Assembly (NCBI GenBank): GCA_946415365.1
Contig: CAMKSE010000001.1
Coordinates: 186,001-250,000, forward strand
Direction of reading: 5' to 3'
Source of the DNA: an uncultured Prevotellaceae bacterium
Lineage (GTDB): Bacteria > Bacteroidota > Bacteroidia > Bacteroidales > Bacteroidaceae
Length of the DNA: 64,000 nt
Shown here: piece by piece, positions 7,717-15,660 of the stretch
Layout: the number at the start of each line of letters is the position of its first letter
Position numbering within the stretch: the stretch's first letter is position 1
Translations under genes and position numbers: made by a program
The notes under the pieces: model-generated
Told to the model about the DNA's origin: nothing
Databases searched by the model: none
What the model saw: the letters and a program-made list of their open reading frames with translations, nothing else

Positions 7717-10476
7717 ATGAAAACTGAAAAACAAATAGCATCTGCTGCTGCGGAATTTGCCGAACGGTGGAAAGGTAGGGGGTATGAACGGGGTGAATCA
7801 CAACCCTTTTGGATTGACCTCTTAAGCAACGTGTTTGGTATCGAGACACCTTCCGATGGCTTCATCACTTTTGAAGACCATCGTATGGTGGATGCTTCTA
7901 ACTTTATTGACGGGCGCATCCCATCAACCAAAGTCCTTATTGAACAGAAATCGCTGGGCAAGGATTTGCGTAAAGGAATCCTTCAGAGTGATGGATCTTT
8001 GCTGAATCCTTTCCAGCAAGCACGTCGCTATGTGGTCAGTCTTCCAGTTTCAGAGCATCCTCGCTGGATTGTCACTTGCAATTTCTCAGAGTTCTTGGTC
8101 TATGATATGGAGCAGCCCAATGGCGAGCCTGAACAGATTCTGCTTGAAAACCTTGGTAAGGAATATTATCGTCTTCATTTCTTAGTTGATGCCAAGAGCG
8201 ACCATCTGTCGAAGGAGATGGAAGTATCGATGCAAGCCGGTGAGATTGTGGGCCGAATATATGAAGTACTCTTGAAGCAATATGACGACAACTCGCCTGA
8301 AGCCCTTCGCTGGCTGAATATCTTGTGCGTCCGTTTGGTATTCTGTCTCTATGCTGAGGATGCGGGTGTCTTCAGCAGGGATCAGTTCCATGATTTCCTT
8401 GTCATTTATGAAGCAAAAGACCTTCGCAGGGCGTTGCGTGATTTGTTTGAGGTGCTGAATACGCCTTTGGAAAAGCGTAGTAAATATCTACAGGAAGAAC
8501 TGGCAGCATTCCCATATACGAACGGTGGGCTGTTTGAAGAAGAGATTGAGATACCGCAGTTTACAGAGGAACTGAAACAGACGCTATTGCAAAATGCATC
8601 ACTCGATTTCGACTGGAGCGAGATTTCGCCCACTATCTTTGGTGCCGTGTTTGAATCGACGCTGAATCCTGAAACGCGCCGTTCCGGTGGTATGCACTAT
8701 ACATCTATTGAGAATATTCATAAGGTGATCGACCCGCTATTCCTAAACGATCTGCGCCATGAACTCGATGAGATATTGGAAGAGAAGGTAGAGAAGCAGC
8801 GCAATCAGAAACTCGATGCTTATCAGAATAAACTGGCATCGTTGACTTTCCTCGATCCGGCGTGTGGCTCGGGAAATTTCCTGACGGAGACCTACCTTAG
8901 TCTGCGTCGTTTGGAGAATGAAGCCATTCGTGAGCGCTATCATGGTCAGATGATGATGGGTGAATTCCTGAATCCTGTCAAGGTCAGCATCCAACAGTTC
9001 TATGGCATCGAAATCAATGACTTTGCTGTCACTGTCGCCACTACTGCTCTTTGGATTAGCGAAGCTCAGATGCTGTCAGAGACGGAGCGCATCATGCACC
9101 AGATGATTGATTTCTTACCACTGAAATCGTACTCTAATATCATTGAAGGTAACGCCCTGAGAATTGATTGGGAAAGTGTTGTACCCAAAGAGAAGCTTAA
9201 CTACATCATAGGTAATCCGCCATTTGTTGGATATGCTTACCAAACAAAGGAACAAAAAGACGATTTGAAGGATTTGATGAAAGGCTTTGGTAATAACATA
9301 GACTATGTTGCTGGTTGGTATTATAAGGCCTCTCAACTTATAAAGAACACAAAAACGAGATGTGCATTGGTATCAACTAATTCCATCACGCAGGGGGAGC
9401 AAGTTGCAGCAATATGGAAACCGATGTTTGAAAAGTTTGGTATTCATTTTGATTTTGCCTATCGTACGTTCCGTTGGGATAGTGAGGCTTCACTTAAAGC
9501 CCATGTACATTGTGTAATTATTGGATTCAGTTCATCTGATTGTAAAGGGGATAAGATAATCTATCTTAATGACAATCAAAGTGTATCTGCAAGTAACATC
9601 AATGGCTATTTACTGAATGCACCGACTGTTTTTATAGAAAAGAATTCCAAACCACTTTGTGATGTTCCTCCGATGATTAGAGGTAGTTCACCAATTGATG
9701 ATGGAAATCTGCTTTTGACTATCGAAGAAAAAGAGGATTATCTTCTGAAAGAACCTCAGGGGGAAAAATTCCTGAGACCATTTATGATGGGTAAGGACTT
9801 TATCGATAGGAAACCTCGCTGGTGCTTCTGGCTTGTTAGTGCAAATCCTTCAGAACTTAAGGGATGTCCTATACTTATGAAGCGCATAGAAGCAGTTCGT
9901 GATTTTAGATTGAAAAGTTCTAAAGCAGCAACTGTGCAAAGTGCAGCTACGCCGACTCTCTTCGGCGAAATGCGACCTTGTGATACTGATTATGTAGCTA
10001 TTCCAAAGGTTACATCCGAAAACAGACGCTATGTACCTATTGAATATCTAAAATCTGATATCATTGCTGGTGATAAATTATTCCAGATGCCCTATGCTTC
10101 ACTATATCATTTTGGAGTCTTGACTTCAAATGTTCATATGGCATGGATGAGAGCAGTTTGTGGGCGATTAGAAATGCGATATAGTTATTCTAACACAATT
10201 GTATACAATAACTTCCCGTGGCCTAATCCTACAGATGAACAGAAGCAAAGGATAGAACAAGCGGCACAAGCAATCCTCGATGCTCGTACTCTCTATCCAG
10301 ACTCGTCACTTGCTGACCTCTATGATGAATTGACTATGCCTGTGGAACTCCGTCGTGCTCATCAGGAGAATGATCGTGCTGTTATGGCTGCCTATGGCTT
10401 CAATGTCAAAACCATGACCGAAAGCCAGTGCGTTGGCGAATTATTTAAACTATACAAGCAACTAACAAAACAATAA
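7717..10476 (+). CDS. Single-chain Type IIL/IIG (MmeI-like) restriction-modification enzyme
   Basis: 919 aa, a usual length for MmeI-like proteins that combine nuclease, adenine methyltransferase and target recognition. The N-terminal nuclease has the PD-(D/E)XK pattern: an Asp in FIDGRIP at ~65, then VLIEQKS (ExK) at ~75. A helical spacer follows. The N6-adenine methyltransferase has motif I FLDPACGSGNF at ~380 and motif IV IIGNPPFVGY at ~495. The region from ~620 to the C-terminus would hold the target recognition domain (NFPWPNP is typical near the end of such proteins). The start codon is in the loop of CAGTTT-ATGA-AAACTG. Self-protecting restriction against foreign DNA is inferred. No frameshift is seen, so it is probably active. 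Confidence 0.88.
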   Translation: MKTEKQIASAAAEFAERWKGRGYERGESQPFWIDLLSNVFGIETPSDGFITFEDHRMVDASNFIDGRIPSTKVLIEQKSLGKDLRKGILQSDGSLLNPFQQARRYVVSLPVSEHPRWIVTCNFSEFLVYDMEQPNGEPEQILLENLGKEYYRLHFLVDAKSDHLSKEMEVSMQAGEIVGRIYEVLLKQYDDNSPEALRWLNILCVRLVFCLYAEDAGVFSRDQFHDFLVIYEAKDLRRALRDLFEVLNTPLEKRSKYLQEELAAFPYTNGGLFEEEIEIPQFTEELKQTLLQNASLDFDWSEISPTIFGAVFESTLNPETRRSGGMHYTSIENIHKVIDPLFLNDLRHELDEILEEKVEKQRNQKLDAYQNKLASLTFLDPACGSGNFLTETYLSLRRLENEAIRERYHGQMMMGEFLNPVKVSIQQFYGIEINDFAVTVATTALWISEAQMLSETERIMHQMIDFLPLKSYSNIIEGNALRIDWESVVPKEKLNYIIGNPPFVGYAYQTKEQKDDLKDLMKGFGNNIDYVAGWYYKASQLIKNTKTRCALVSTNSITQGEQVAAIWKPMFEKFGIHFDFAYRTFRWDSEASLKAHVHCVIIGFSSSDCKGDKIIYLNDNQSVSASNINGYLLNAPTVFIEKNSKPLCDVPPMIRGSSPIDDGNLLLTIEEKEDYLLKEPQGEKFLRPFMMGKDFIDRKPRWCFWLVSANPSELKGCPILMKRIEAVRDFRLKSSKAATVQSAATPTLFGEMRPCDTDYVAIPKVTSENRRYVPIEYLKSDIIAGDKLFQMPYASLYHFGVLTSNVHMAWMRAVCGRLEMRYSYSNTIVYNNFPWPNPTDEQKQRIEQAAQAILDARTLYPDSSLADLYDELTMPVELRRAHQENDRAVMAAYGFNVKTMTESQCVGELFKLYKQLTKQ

Positions 10477-10480
10477 CAAT

Positions 10481-10680
10481 ATGAAAACGAAGACTAAGTC
10501 ACCATCTTATCTAACGTCGGCAAAAACGATGTAAGCAGCATTGGCGGTGACAAGTTTATCCGTCTGATAGATGGCGATGAGTTTATCGATATGTGGCAGG
10601 AGTATTACGACAAGATGTCGGACGATGATAAGAATATGTTGCCCTTGAAACGTATCTCATTTTTGGGGAATAATGAATAG
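10481..10680 (+). pseudogene. Small gene with a one-base frameshift, downstream of the RM gene
   Basis: ATG at 10481 begins MKTKTK and then leaves frame; a shifted frame reads VTILSNVGKNDVSSIGGDKF ... IRLIDGDEFIDMW ... FLGNNE and stops at 10680. The total of 200 nt is one base short of 67 codons, and one extra A in the run at ~10494 (ACTAAGTC) would join both parts into a 66-aa protein. It starts 5 nt after the RM stop, so it is likely cotranscribed. Either a real frameshift or a sequencing error. Function unknown. Confidence 0.6.
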
Positions 10681-10831
10681 GCTATATTGAAATATTGATT
10701 ATTGAATTAAGAACCACGGAACCCAACCCACGGGACCTGTCCCCGTGTCGCATCGGGGTCTGGACAATATGTGACTGTTACAATTTATCCTGACCCCAGT
10801 GAGACAAAACGCTGGGGATGGTTTTTGATAA

Positions 10832-11392
10832 ATGGGAAATAGTAGCTATAAAAAGACACGGGATGCGTACACTGTTCTTCTGGAGAAGATAGTGGACGCT
10901 TCTTTGCGCATGGGACTGGAACTGAATCTGCAGCAACAGTCTGCCTTGGCGATGCTGCTGGAGGGGGCTGCGTATAAGGATGTTGCTCAGAGCCTTAACC
11001 TTAGTCAGAGCTATGCCGTCCAGATAACACAGGACGCGGTCAAAGAGTTGGGGCTGTTCCTTGACAGTCTGGAAAGCATCGAGAGGGTTAAGGAAGAGAG
11101 TGAGAAAAGGGTTGAACGCGAAAGGCAGTATTATATCACACGAATACTGGAGCTACAGGACGAAATAGCGGCACTCAAAAAGGAGGTTCAGGAGAAGGGG
11201 AATGAGATCATGACTCTCCCGATTCACCAGTTGCCTCTCAGTCCCGTGCTGATGAGCATATTGCTGAAAGCTGGCTATTACACTTTAGAGGATGTGGCAA
11301 AGGAGGATCAGGACGCGCTGAAGGCTCTGCCCGGCATGACCAACGACATGCTGAGAATCATCAGAAAATTCATTGAACTCAGCAAAATATAA
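10832..11392 (+). CDS. Putative DNA-binding regulator: sigma-4-like HTH, coiled coil, alpha-CTD-like domain
   Basis: 186 aa. Residues ~30-75 (LQQQSALAMLLEGAAYKDVA ... QSLNLSQSYAVQITQDAV) look like a sigma-70 region 4 helix-turn-helix. Residues ~85-125 (VKEESEKRVERERQYY ... LQDEIAALKKEV) form a coiled coil. The last ~55 residues (LPLSPVLMSILLKAGYYTLE ... then LKALPGMTNDMLRIIRKFIE) resemble the helix-hairpin-helix domain of the RNA polymerase alpha C-terminal domain. The layout suggests a transcription factor that dimerises and may contact DNA or polymerase. Target unknown; it stands alone after a 150-bp gap. Domain assignments are by eye. Confidence 0.6.
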   Translation: MGNSSYKKTRDAYTVLLEKIVDASLRMGLELNLQQQSALAMLLEGAAYKDVAQSLNLSQSYAVQITQDAVKELGLFLDSLESIERVKEESEKRVERERQYYITRILELQDEIAALKKEVQEKGNEIMTLPIHQLPLSPVLMSILLKAGYYTLEDVAKEDQDALKALPGMTNDMLRIIRKFIELSKI

Positions 11393-11464
11393 AAAGGGAA
11401 GACTCTCAGGCTCGAAAGAACAAAGAAAAACACGTTTTCCTTTAGTTCTTTGCTCGCTTATTCG

Positions 11465-11472
11465 TATCTTTG
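11465..11472 (+). promoter_or_regulatory. -7 box upstream of a truncated small gene
   Basis: TATCTTTG lies about 45 bp before the ATG at 11519 and is an intact Bacteroidetes -7 element. Confidence 0.55.
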
Positions 11473-11518
11473 CGGCCAAATTAATTATTCATATTTTCAC
11501 CAAAAACTAATTAAGCGT

Positions 11519-11668
11519 ATGACAACCAAGAAAGAGTACAAGAAGCCTGCTATGCGGATCTTCGGCCCGTCTTTTCTACCGTGTATGATATGTTCTCCGT
11601 TGCCAGTTCTTCTATGCCGCGCAGCACCGTGTCTGCACTTGGAACACGCGTATGTGGACGCTCGGTAA
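11519..11668 (+). pseudogene. 5' stub of a Prevotella-type small protein joined to transposase antisense
   Basis: The first residues MTTKKEYKKPAMRIF resemble the conserved start of a short Prevotella peptide family and follow a good promoter. From about residue 15 the frame runs antisense to a transposase remnant and reads as nonsense (GPSFLPCMICSPLPVLL ...). I interpret this as a truncated gene at a recombination junction near 11565. Confidence 0.5.
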
Positions 11669-11780
11669 GCACATCCTTCAGATACAGGTTGAGGTCTTCC
11701 ATGCAGTCGCCGCCACAGCAGAAAACGGAGAAGACGGCCAAATCCTGAGCCGCTCGGCTTTGCCGCTTGCCCCAGCAAGA
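11550..11780 (-). mobile_element. Fragment of an IS1380-like transposase
   Basis: Minus-strand residues LAVFSVFCCGGDCMEDLNLY, LKDVLTERPHTRVPSADTVL and RGIEELATENISYTVEKTG match the N-terminal region of IS1380-family transposases in Bacteroidetes (the FSxFCCGGDxxED and PSADTxLRGIxELATEN stretches). Only ~75 residues remain; the DDE catalytic core is absent, and the 19-bp repeat at 11750 abuts the fragment in the same frame. No terminal inverted repeats were found. Dead remnant. Confidence 0.7.
11750..11768 (-). repeat. 19-bp GC-rich motif, copy 2
   Basis: Minus strand AAGCGGCAAAGCCGAGCGG. It differs by one base from the copies at 1893 and 39200. It is in frame with the transposase fragment, where it reads KRQSRA, the same residues as the copy at 39200. 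Confidence 0.7.
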
Positions 11781-11845
11781 ACTTTTTGTTGCTCAGGTAC
11801 TTATAAAGAAAGTTAAATTAAAGTGCTGCGGAATTTAGGGTACAC

Positions 11846-12046
11846 GAGTTTGTTGGCGATGCTGAGCAGAGCGACGACCTGACGATGATGGCCGTCCACT
11901 ATACGCCGAAGGACTGTCAGACGGTGAGATGTTGAAGACCATCATCATCGACTCGGGTGTGGCCTTCGACCCCACTGCGAAAAGAAAAGGCAGACACGTC
12001 GCTATCGGCAGAAGACCGTCAGGTAGGCGGAATGGGCATCCTGTGA
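11846..12046 (+). pseudogene. Remnant of a SpoIIE-type phosphatase / RsbW-like kinase fusion
   Basis: Three frames carry consecutive pieces of one protein. EFVGDAEQSDDLTMMAVHYT matches the end of a PP2C/SpoIIE domain (QSDDLTMMAV). DGEMLKTIIIDSGVAFDPTA then ADTSLSAEDRQVGGMGI match an HATPase anti-sigma-factor domain (DSGxxFDP, GGxGI). At least two frameshifts separate them. An intact SpoIIE phosphatase of different architecture lies at 13527. Decayed copy, not functional. Confidence 0.65.
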
Positions 12047-12056
12047 GATACAATCG

Positions 12057-12091
12057 AATCCCTCACTAGCGATTGAAGCCAGTGAGGGATT
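12057..12091. terminator. 11-bp perfect hairpin terminator
   Basis: AATCCCTCACT pairs with AGTGAGGGATT around a 13-nt loop, followed on the plus strand by TTTTC. It separates the scar region from the minus-strand GPx-nitroreductase gene. Confidence 0.7.
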
Positions 12092-12157
12092 TTCAGATAC
12101 GCAATATAACAAAAGAACCGTCCCTTCGTTACACCGTCCCCTGACCCAGAAAGAAAC

Positions 12158-13264
12158 TCACAGGATATACTTCACCTTCGAAGCATCGCGGGGCTTGGCG
12201 GCGGGCTGCTCGTCGGGATAGCCAATGGAGATGACATAGAGCAGCTTATAGCCTTCGGGGATATCGAGGCTGTCGCGGAAGGCTTTGGCTTTCTCGTCAG
12301 TCGTGAGGAAACGTATGGGGCCTGTCTGGATGCAGGTGCCGAGGCCCAGGGTTTGAGCTGCCAACATCATATTCTCACCCATCAGACCCGCGTCAAGGTC
12401 GAACCTGCCGTCAGCCGGTGCACAAACGCAGATGAGGTTCGGTGCGTTGCGGGTTTGCCCCTTCACATCGGCCATCAGCTTCTGGTCTTCGATAATCCGT
12501 ACAGCCCAGTTCTGTCGGTTCATCGCACTTGGAGCATTGATACCAGCCAGGGCTACGGCCTCCAGTTTTTCATGTTCCACGGGTTTGTCGAGGTACTTGC
12601 GGATGGAACGACGTGCCATCATGTTGCTCAGAACGGGATTCACCTCCATCAGCATGTCGGCCTCGATGTCGCTGATTTTTTCCGTCGGCTCATAGCGTTT
12701 CAATATGCTACCGTCACGGCTGACGAGGAACTTGGTGAAGTTCCATTTGATGTCACTCTTCTTGTCATAATCAGCATCACGCTTACGGAGCATATCGTCC
12801 ATAAGCTTGCCTCGTTGGTCGTTTGTATCGAAACCGCCGAAGCCCTTCTGAGCCTTCAGGAAAGTGTAGAGCGGATGCTCGTTGGCTCCGTTTACCTCAA
12901 TCTTATCGAACTGTGGAAAGTTGATGTTGAAGTTGATCGTGCAGAATTGGTGAATCTCCTGAATCGTACCAGGCGCCTGCTCTCCAAACTGGTTGCAGGG
13001 GAAGTCGAGAATCTCAAAACCATCCTTTGCATATTTCTCATACAGCGTCTCCAGTTCCTTGTACTGTGGCGTGAATCCACATCGGGTAGCGGTGTTCACA
13101 ATCAGCAGCACCTTGCCCTTGTACTCGGCGAGCGACACGTCCTTTCCCGCATCGTCTTTCACCGTGAAATCATAAATACTTTGGCTTTGCCGAATACCGT
13201 CACTTTGTGCTGAAAGGGTCAACACGCCCATCATTGCCATGAGGCAGAATAACACTTTTCTCAT
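12158..13264 (-). CDS. Exported glutathione-peroxidase / nitroreductase fusion
   Basis: 368 aa with a signal peptide (about residues 1-19, ends LTLSAQ). Residues ~27-190 are a thiol peroxidase of the GPx family: peroxidatic Cys C62 in TATRCGFT, Gln in FPCNQFGEQ, and Trp-Asn in IKWNFTKFLV give the usual Cys-Gln-Trp-Asn set; it uses Cys, not selenocysteine. Residues ~215-355 are a nitroreductase (MARRSIRKYLDKPV, then APSAMNRQNW), an FMN enzyme. The fusion suggests an envelope enzyme coupling peroxide removal with flavin-linked reduction, but coupling is inference. A weak -7 box (TAACTTTA) lies upstream near 13318. Both halves appear complete. Confidence 0.85.
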   Translation of the reverse strand: MRKVLFCLMAMMGVLTLSAQSDGIRQSQSIYDFTVKDDAGKDVSLAEYKGKVLLIVNTATRCGFTPQYKELETLYEKYAKDGFEILDFPCNQFGEQAPGTIQEIHQFCTINFNINFPQFDKIEVNGANEHPLYTFLKAQKGFGGFDTNDQRGKLMDDMLRKRDADYDKKSDIKWNFTKFLVSRDGSILKRYEPTEKISDIEADMLMEVNPVLSNMMARRSIRKYLDKPVEHEKLEAVALAGINAPSAMNRQNWAVRIIEDQKLMADVKGQTRNAPNLICVCAPADGRFDLDAGLMGENMMLAAQTLGLGTCIQTGPIRFLTTDEKAKAFRDSLDIPEGYKLLYVISIGYPDEQPAAKPRDASKVKYIL

Positions 13265-13478
13265 AATCGTATAGTTTTTGCGAATTAATACTGAAATATT
13301 TTTGAAATAGGGTGTAAAGTTACGAATAATTATGTATTCTTCGTGTTTTTTCCCTCAAAAATTAAGAATTAATATGAAAACTGTATGTTCTTTCAAAAAA
13401 ACTATGTAACTTTGACTACGTCGAAAGTACTTCCGTTCGAAAATTCTCAAATAATTTGGAATTTTTTGTTTTTTATAC

Positions 13479-13486
13479 TATCTTTG
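13479..13486 (+). promoter_or_regulatory. -7 box for the SpoIIE phosphatase gene
   Basis: TATCTTTG lies about 40 bp upstream of the ATG at 13527 and matches the consensus element. Confidence 0.65.
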
Positions 13487-13526
13487 TCGTCAAATTGCAG
13501 AATATTTATTCCTAAACTGAGAAGAG

Positions 13527-15557
13527 ATGGAAAAGATGATCAGACAACGTGCGGTTTTCGGCATGATACTGGCAGTCGTGCTCGTAGCCTGTTCCAAGCC
13601 GCAGGGCGAGCACAAGACAACCGAAGCAGAAGCCGAGTACTATCACGTCGCCAGCAAAGTGGATGCAATATTTGCCCGTAACTCTGACAGCGTGTTTGTC
13701 TTTTTAGACAGTATAGCGGCTACTGCCCAGTATCCGGATTACGTGATCAACTACCTGAGAGGTAACTGCTACGCCTTGCGGTCGAGCTACCGGTTAGCAG
13801 AACTTCACCTTAGAAAAGCCATTTGTAAGGAACTGCACGACGAGTGGCCCAGAGCGTACTATCAAGGCATCAACAACTTAGGGGTTACGCTGTTGAACAT
13901 CACGAACCAGGAAGAGGCCCTGAAGGTGTCGGCAGCAGGATACGAGGAGTTGTCAAAGGAGTCCGACCAGAGGCTGAAGGTATGGGAACCCTCGCTGTTG
14001 TATGTTATCGGAGACTGCCAGCTGCAACTCAAGCAAAAGGACGAGGGCGACAAAACGATGCAGCAGTGTTACGATCTGCTGATGGGCATAGCTGACACCG
14101 ATACCACGCTGGTGACGTTAGAGCAAATTGGTAATACATGCACGAATATCGCCATATCCTATTGCGATGTGTCGCCTGAAGCCGCCATGCCCTGGATAGA
14201 GCGTGCCGAAAAGTCGCTCGACATGGTGGTTGAGCACAATAAGACATCAAAACAGCCGACTCAGGAACCCGTGACGAGAGCCAAGCTGCAGATCATGAAA
14301 GCCGTCAGCTATGCAGCCAATGGACAATTGAAGGAGGCCAGGGAAGTCTACGACACCTTCATGGCATCACCCTATGCCAACCATCCGCTTCTCCTGATAG
14401 AACGGCTGAGATATCTGGATCAGACCGACCAGTGGGATGCAGCGGCCAACCTGATGCCAACTGTCGAGGAACACGTCGGAGGAAGGGATCAATATACGAT
14501 GGACAATCTGTCCTTCATAGCAGAGAGCTACCACATCTATGATAAGGCTGGCCGAACTGCCGAAGCGACGAAGGTGGCACGGCAGGTGACTCAGATGGTG
14601 GACAGCGTGAAAGTGCATGAGCAGAAAAGCGAGGCTGCCGAACTGGCTGTTATCTATGCCACGCAGCAGAAAGACCAGGAAATAGCCGAGCAGCGTGCCT
14701 CGCTGTTGCATCAGAGGCTTATCGGCCTCATCGTGGCCATTGTCCTCATCACGCTGTTCTTCATCATCTACACGCTCTATCGACGCAGGGTGGCACACCG
14801 TATGGCAGAGATGAAAGCGTCTCAGGAGCGTATTGAAAACGAGCTGAAGATTGCCCGCGATATCCAGATGTCGATGGTGCCCAGTTCGTTCCCTGAGCGC
14901 GAGGGACTCGACATGTCGGCCTATATGATGCCGGCCAGGGAAGTGGGTGGCGACCTGTACGGTTACGTGCTCATCGGCCAGTGGCTCTACTTCTGTGTGG
15001 GCGATGTCAGCGGCAAGGGGGTACCCGCTTCGCTGTTCATGGCCCAGGCCACCCGGTTGTTCCGCACGTTGGCAGCACAGCGGATGGAGCCTGCCGAGAT
15101 ATGCACCGGCATGAACGATGCGCTGTCGGGGGAGGATAATGTCAATAACATGTTCGTCACCATGTTTGTAGGTATGCTGAATCTCGAGACCGGTCACCTA
15201 CGTTTCTGTAATGCAGGTCACAATCCGCCAGTCATCGGCGGCGGCGACCATCACGGTGACTTCCTGAAGATGGCCCCCAACACTCCTATTGGCGTTTTTC
15301 CAGGCCTGAAGTACACTGGCGAGGAAATCGACACCATCAAGGGCCGCCCGCTGTTTGTCTATACCGACGGACTGAACGAGGCTGAGGATACTGAACTCAG
15401 GCAGTTCGGCGATGACCGCCTGTTAGACATTCTTCGCCATACACACTTCGGTTCGGCCAAGCAGGTCATCGAGACCCTGACCACAGCCGTCGAGAAACAC
15501 CGTGGCGGAGCCGAACCCAACGACGACCTGACAATGCTCTGTTTGCGCCTGGGCTGA
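13527..15557 (+). CDS. TPR lipoprotein with C-terminal SpoIIE/PP2C phosphatase domain
   Basis: 676 aa. A lipoprotein signal ends at VVLVACS (Cys ~22). Residues ~60-390 are helical repeats (TPR-like, e.g. YYQGINNLGVTLLNITNQEE), placed outside the membrane. One transmembrane helix (LIGLIVAIVLITLFFIIYTL, ~403-422) and a coiled linker lead to a cytoplasmic phosphatase with AREVGGDLYG, VGDVSGKGVPASLF, FVYTDGLNEA and PNDDLTMLCL, the metal-binding motifs of SpoIIE/RsbU enzymes. The design is a signalling receptor: sensing by the TPR region, output by dephosphorylating an anti-anti-sigma-type partner. No STAS or RsbW gene is adjacent. The acylation site and membrane helix give the topology; the ligand is unknown. 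Confidence 0.88.
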   Translation: MEKMIRQRAVFGMILAVVLVACSKPQGEHKTTEAEAEYYHVASKVDAIFARNSDSVFVFLDSIAATAQYPDYVINYLRGNCYALRSSYRLAELHLRKAICKELHDEWPRAYYQGINNLGVTLLNITNQEEALKVSAAGYEELSKESDQRLKVWEPSLLYVIGDCQLQLKQKDEGDKTMQQCYDLLMGIADTDTTLVTLEQIGNTCTNIAISYCDVSPEAAMPWIERAEKSLDMVVEHNKTSKQPTQEPVTRAKLQIMKAVSYAANGQLKEAREVYDTFMASPYANHPLLLIERLRYLDQTDQWDAAANLMPTVEEHVGGRDQYTMDNLSFIAESYHIYDKAGRTAEATKVARQVTQMVDSVKVHEQKSEAAELAVIYATQQKDQEIAEQRASLLHQRLIGLIVAIVLITLFFIIYTLYRRRVAHRMAEMKASQERIENELKIARDIQMSMVPSSFPEREGLDMSAYMMPAREVGGDLYGYVLIGQWLYFCVGDVSGKGVPASLFMAQATRLFRTLAAQRMEPAEICTGMNDALSGEDNVNNMFVTMFVGMLNLETGHLRFCNAGHNPPVIGGGDHHGDFLKMAPNTPIGVFPGLKYTGEEIDTIKGRPLFVYTDGLNEAEDTELRQFGDDRLLDILRHTHFGSAKQVIETLTTAVEKHRGGAEPNDDLTMLCLRLG

Positions 15558-15573
15558 AAAAAGAGCACTTTGT

Positions 15574-15620
15574 AAGCTTTACCAGATCCTGATTCGCTTG
15601 TCGGGTGCGAGGTAAAGCTT
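15574..15620. terminator. Bidirectional terminator between convergent genes
   Basis: AAGCTTTACC and GGTAAAGCTT form a perfect 10-bp stem between the phosphatase (plus) and the APH-like kinase (minus). Confidence 0.65.
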
Positions 15621-15660
15621 TGTCATAATGCAATACATTCTATTCATATCACGTAATCTG

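Noticed and set aside
7717..10476. IscB or other RNA-guided nuclease after the structured RNA
   Set aside because: The protein has PD-(D/E)XK and N6-adenine methyltransferase motifs of MmeI-like enzymes, no RuvC or HNH motif.
12353..13213. Long plus-strand open frame (286 codons) opposite the GPx-nitroreductase gene
   Set aside because: Entirely antisense to a gene with clear catalytic motifs; its product has no recognisable family or start signals.
14367..15197. Minus-strand frame of 276 codons
   Set aside because: Shadow of the SpoIIE phosphatase gene; composition is that of an antisense frame.
13527..15557. Complete sigma-factor partner-switching module
   Set aside because: Only the phosphatase is intact; the second phosphatase/kinase at 11846 is decayed, and no STAS protein or sigma factor is near.
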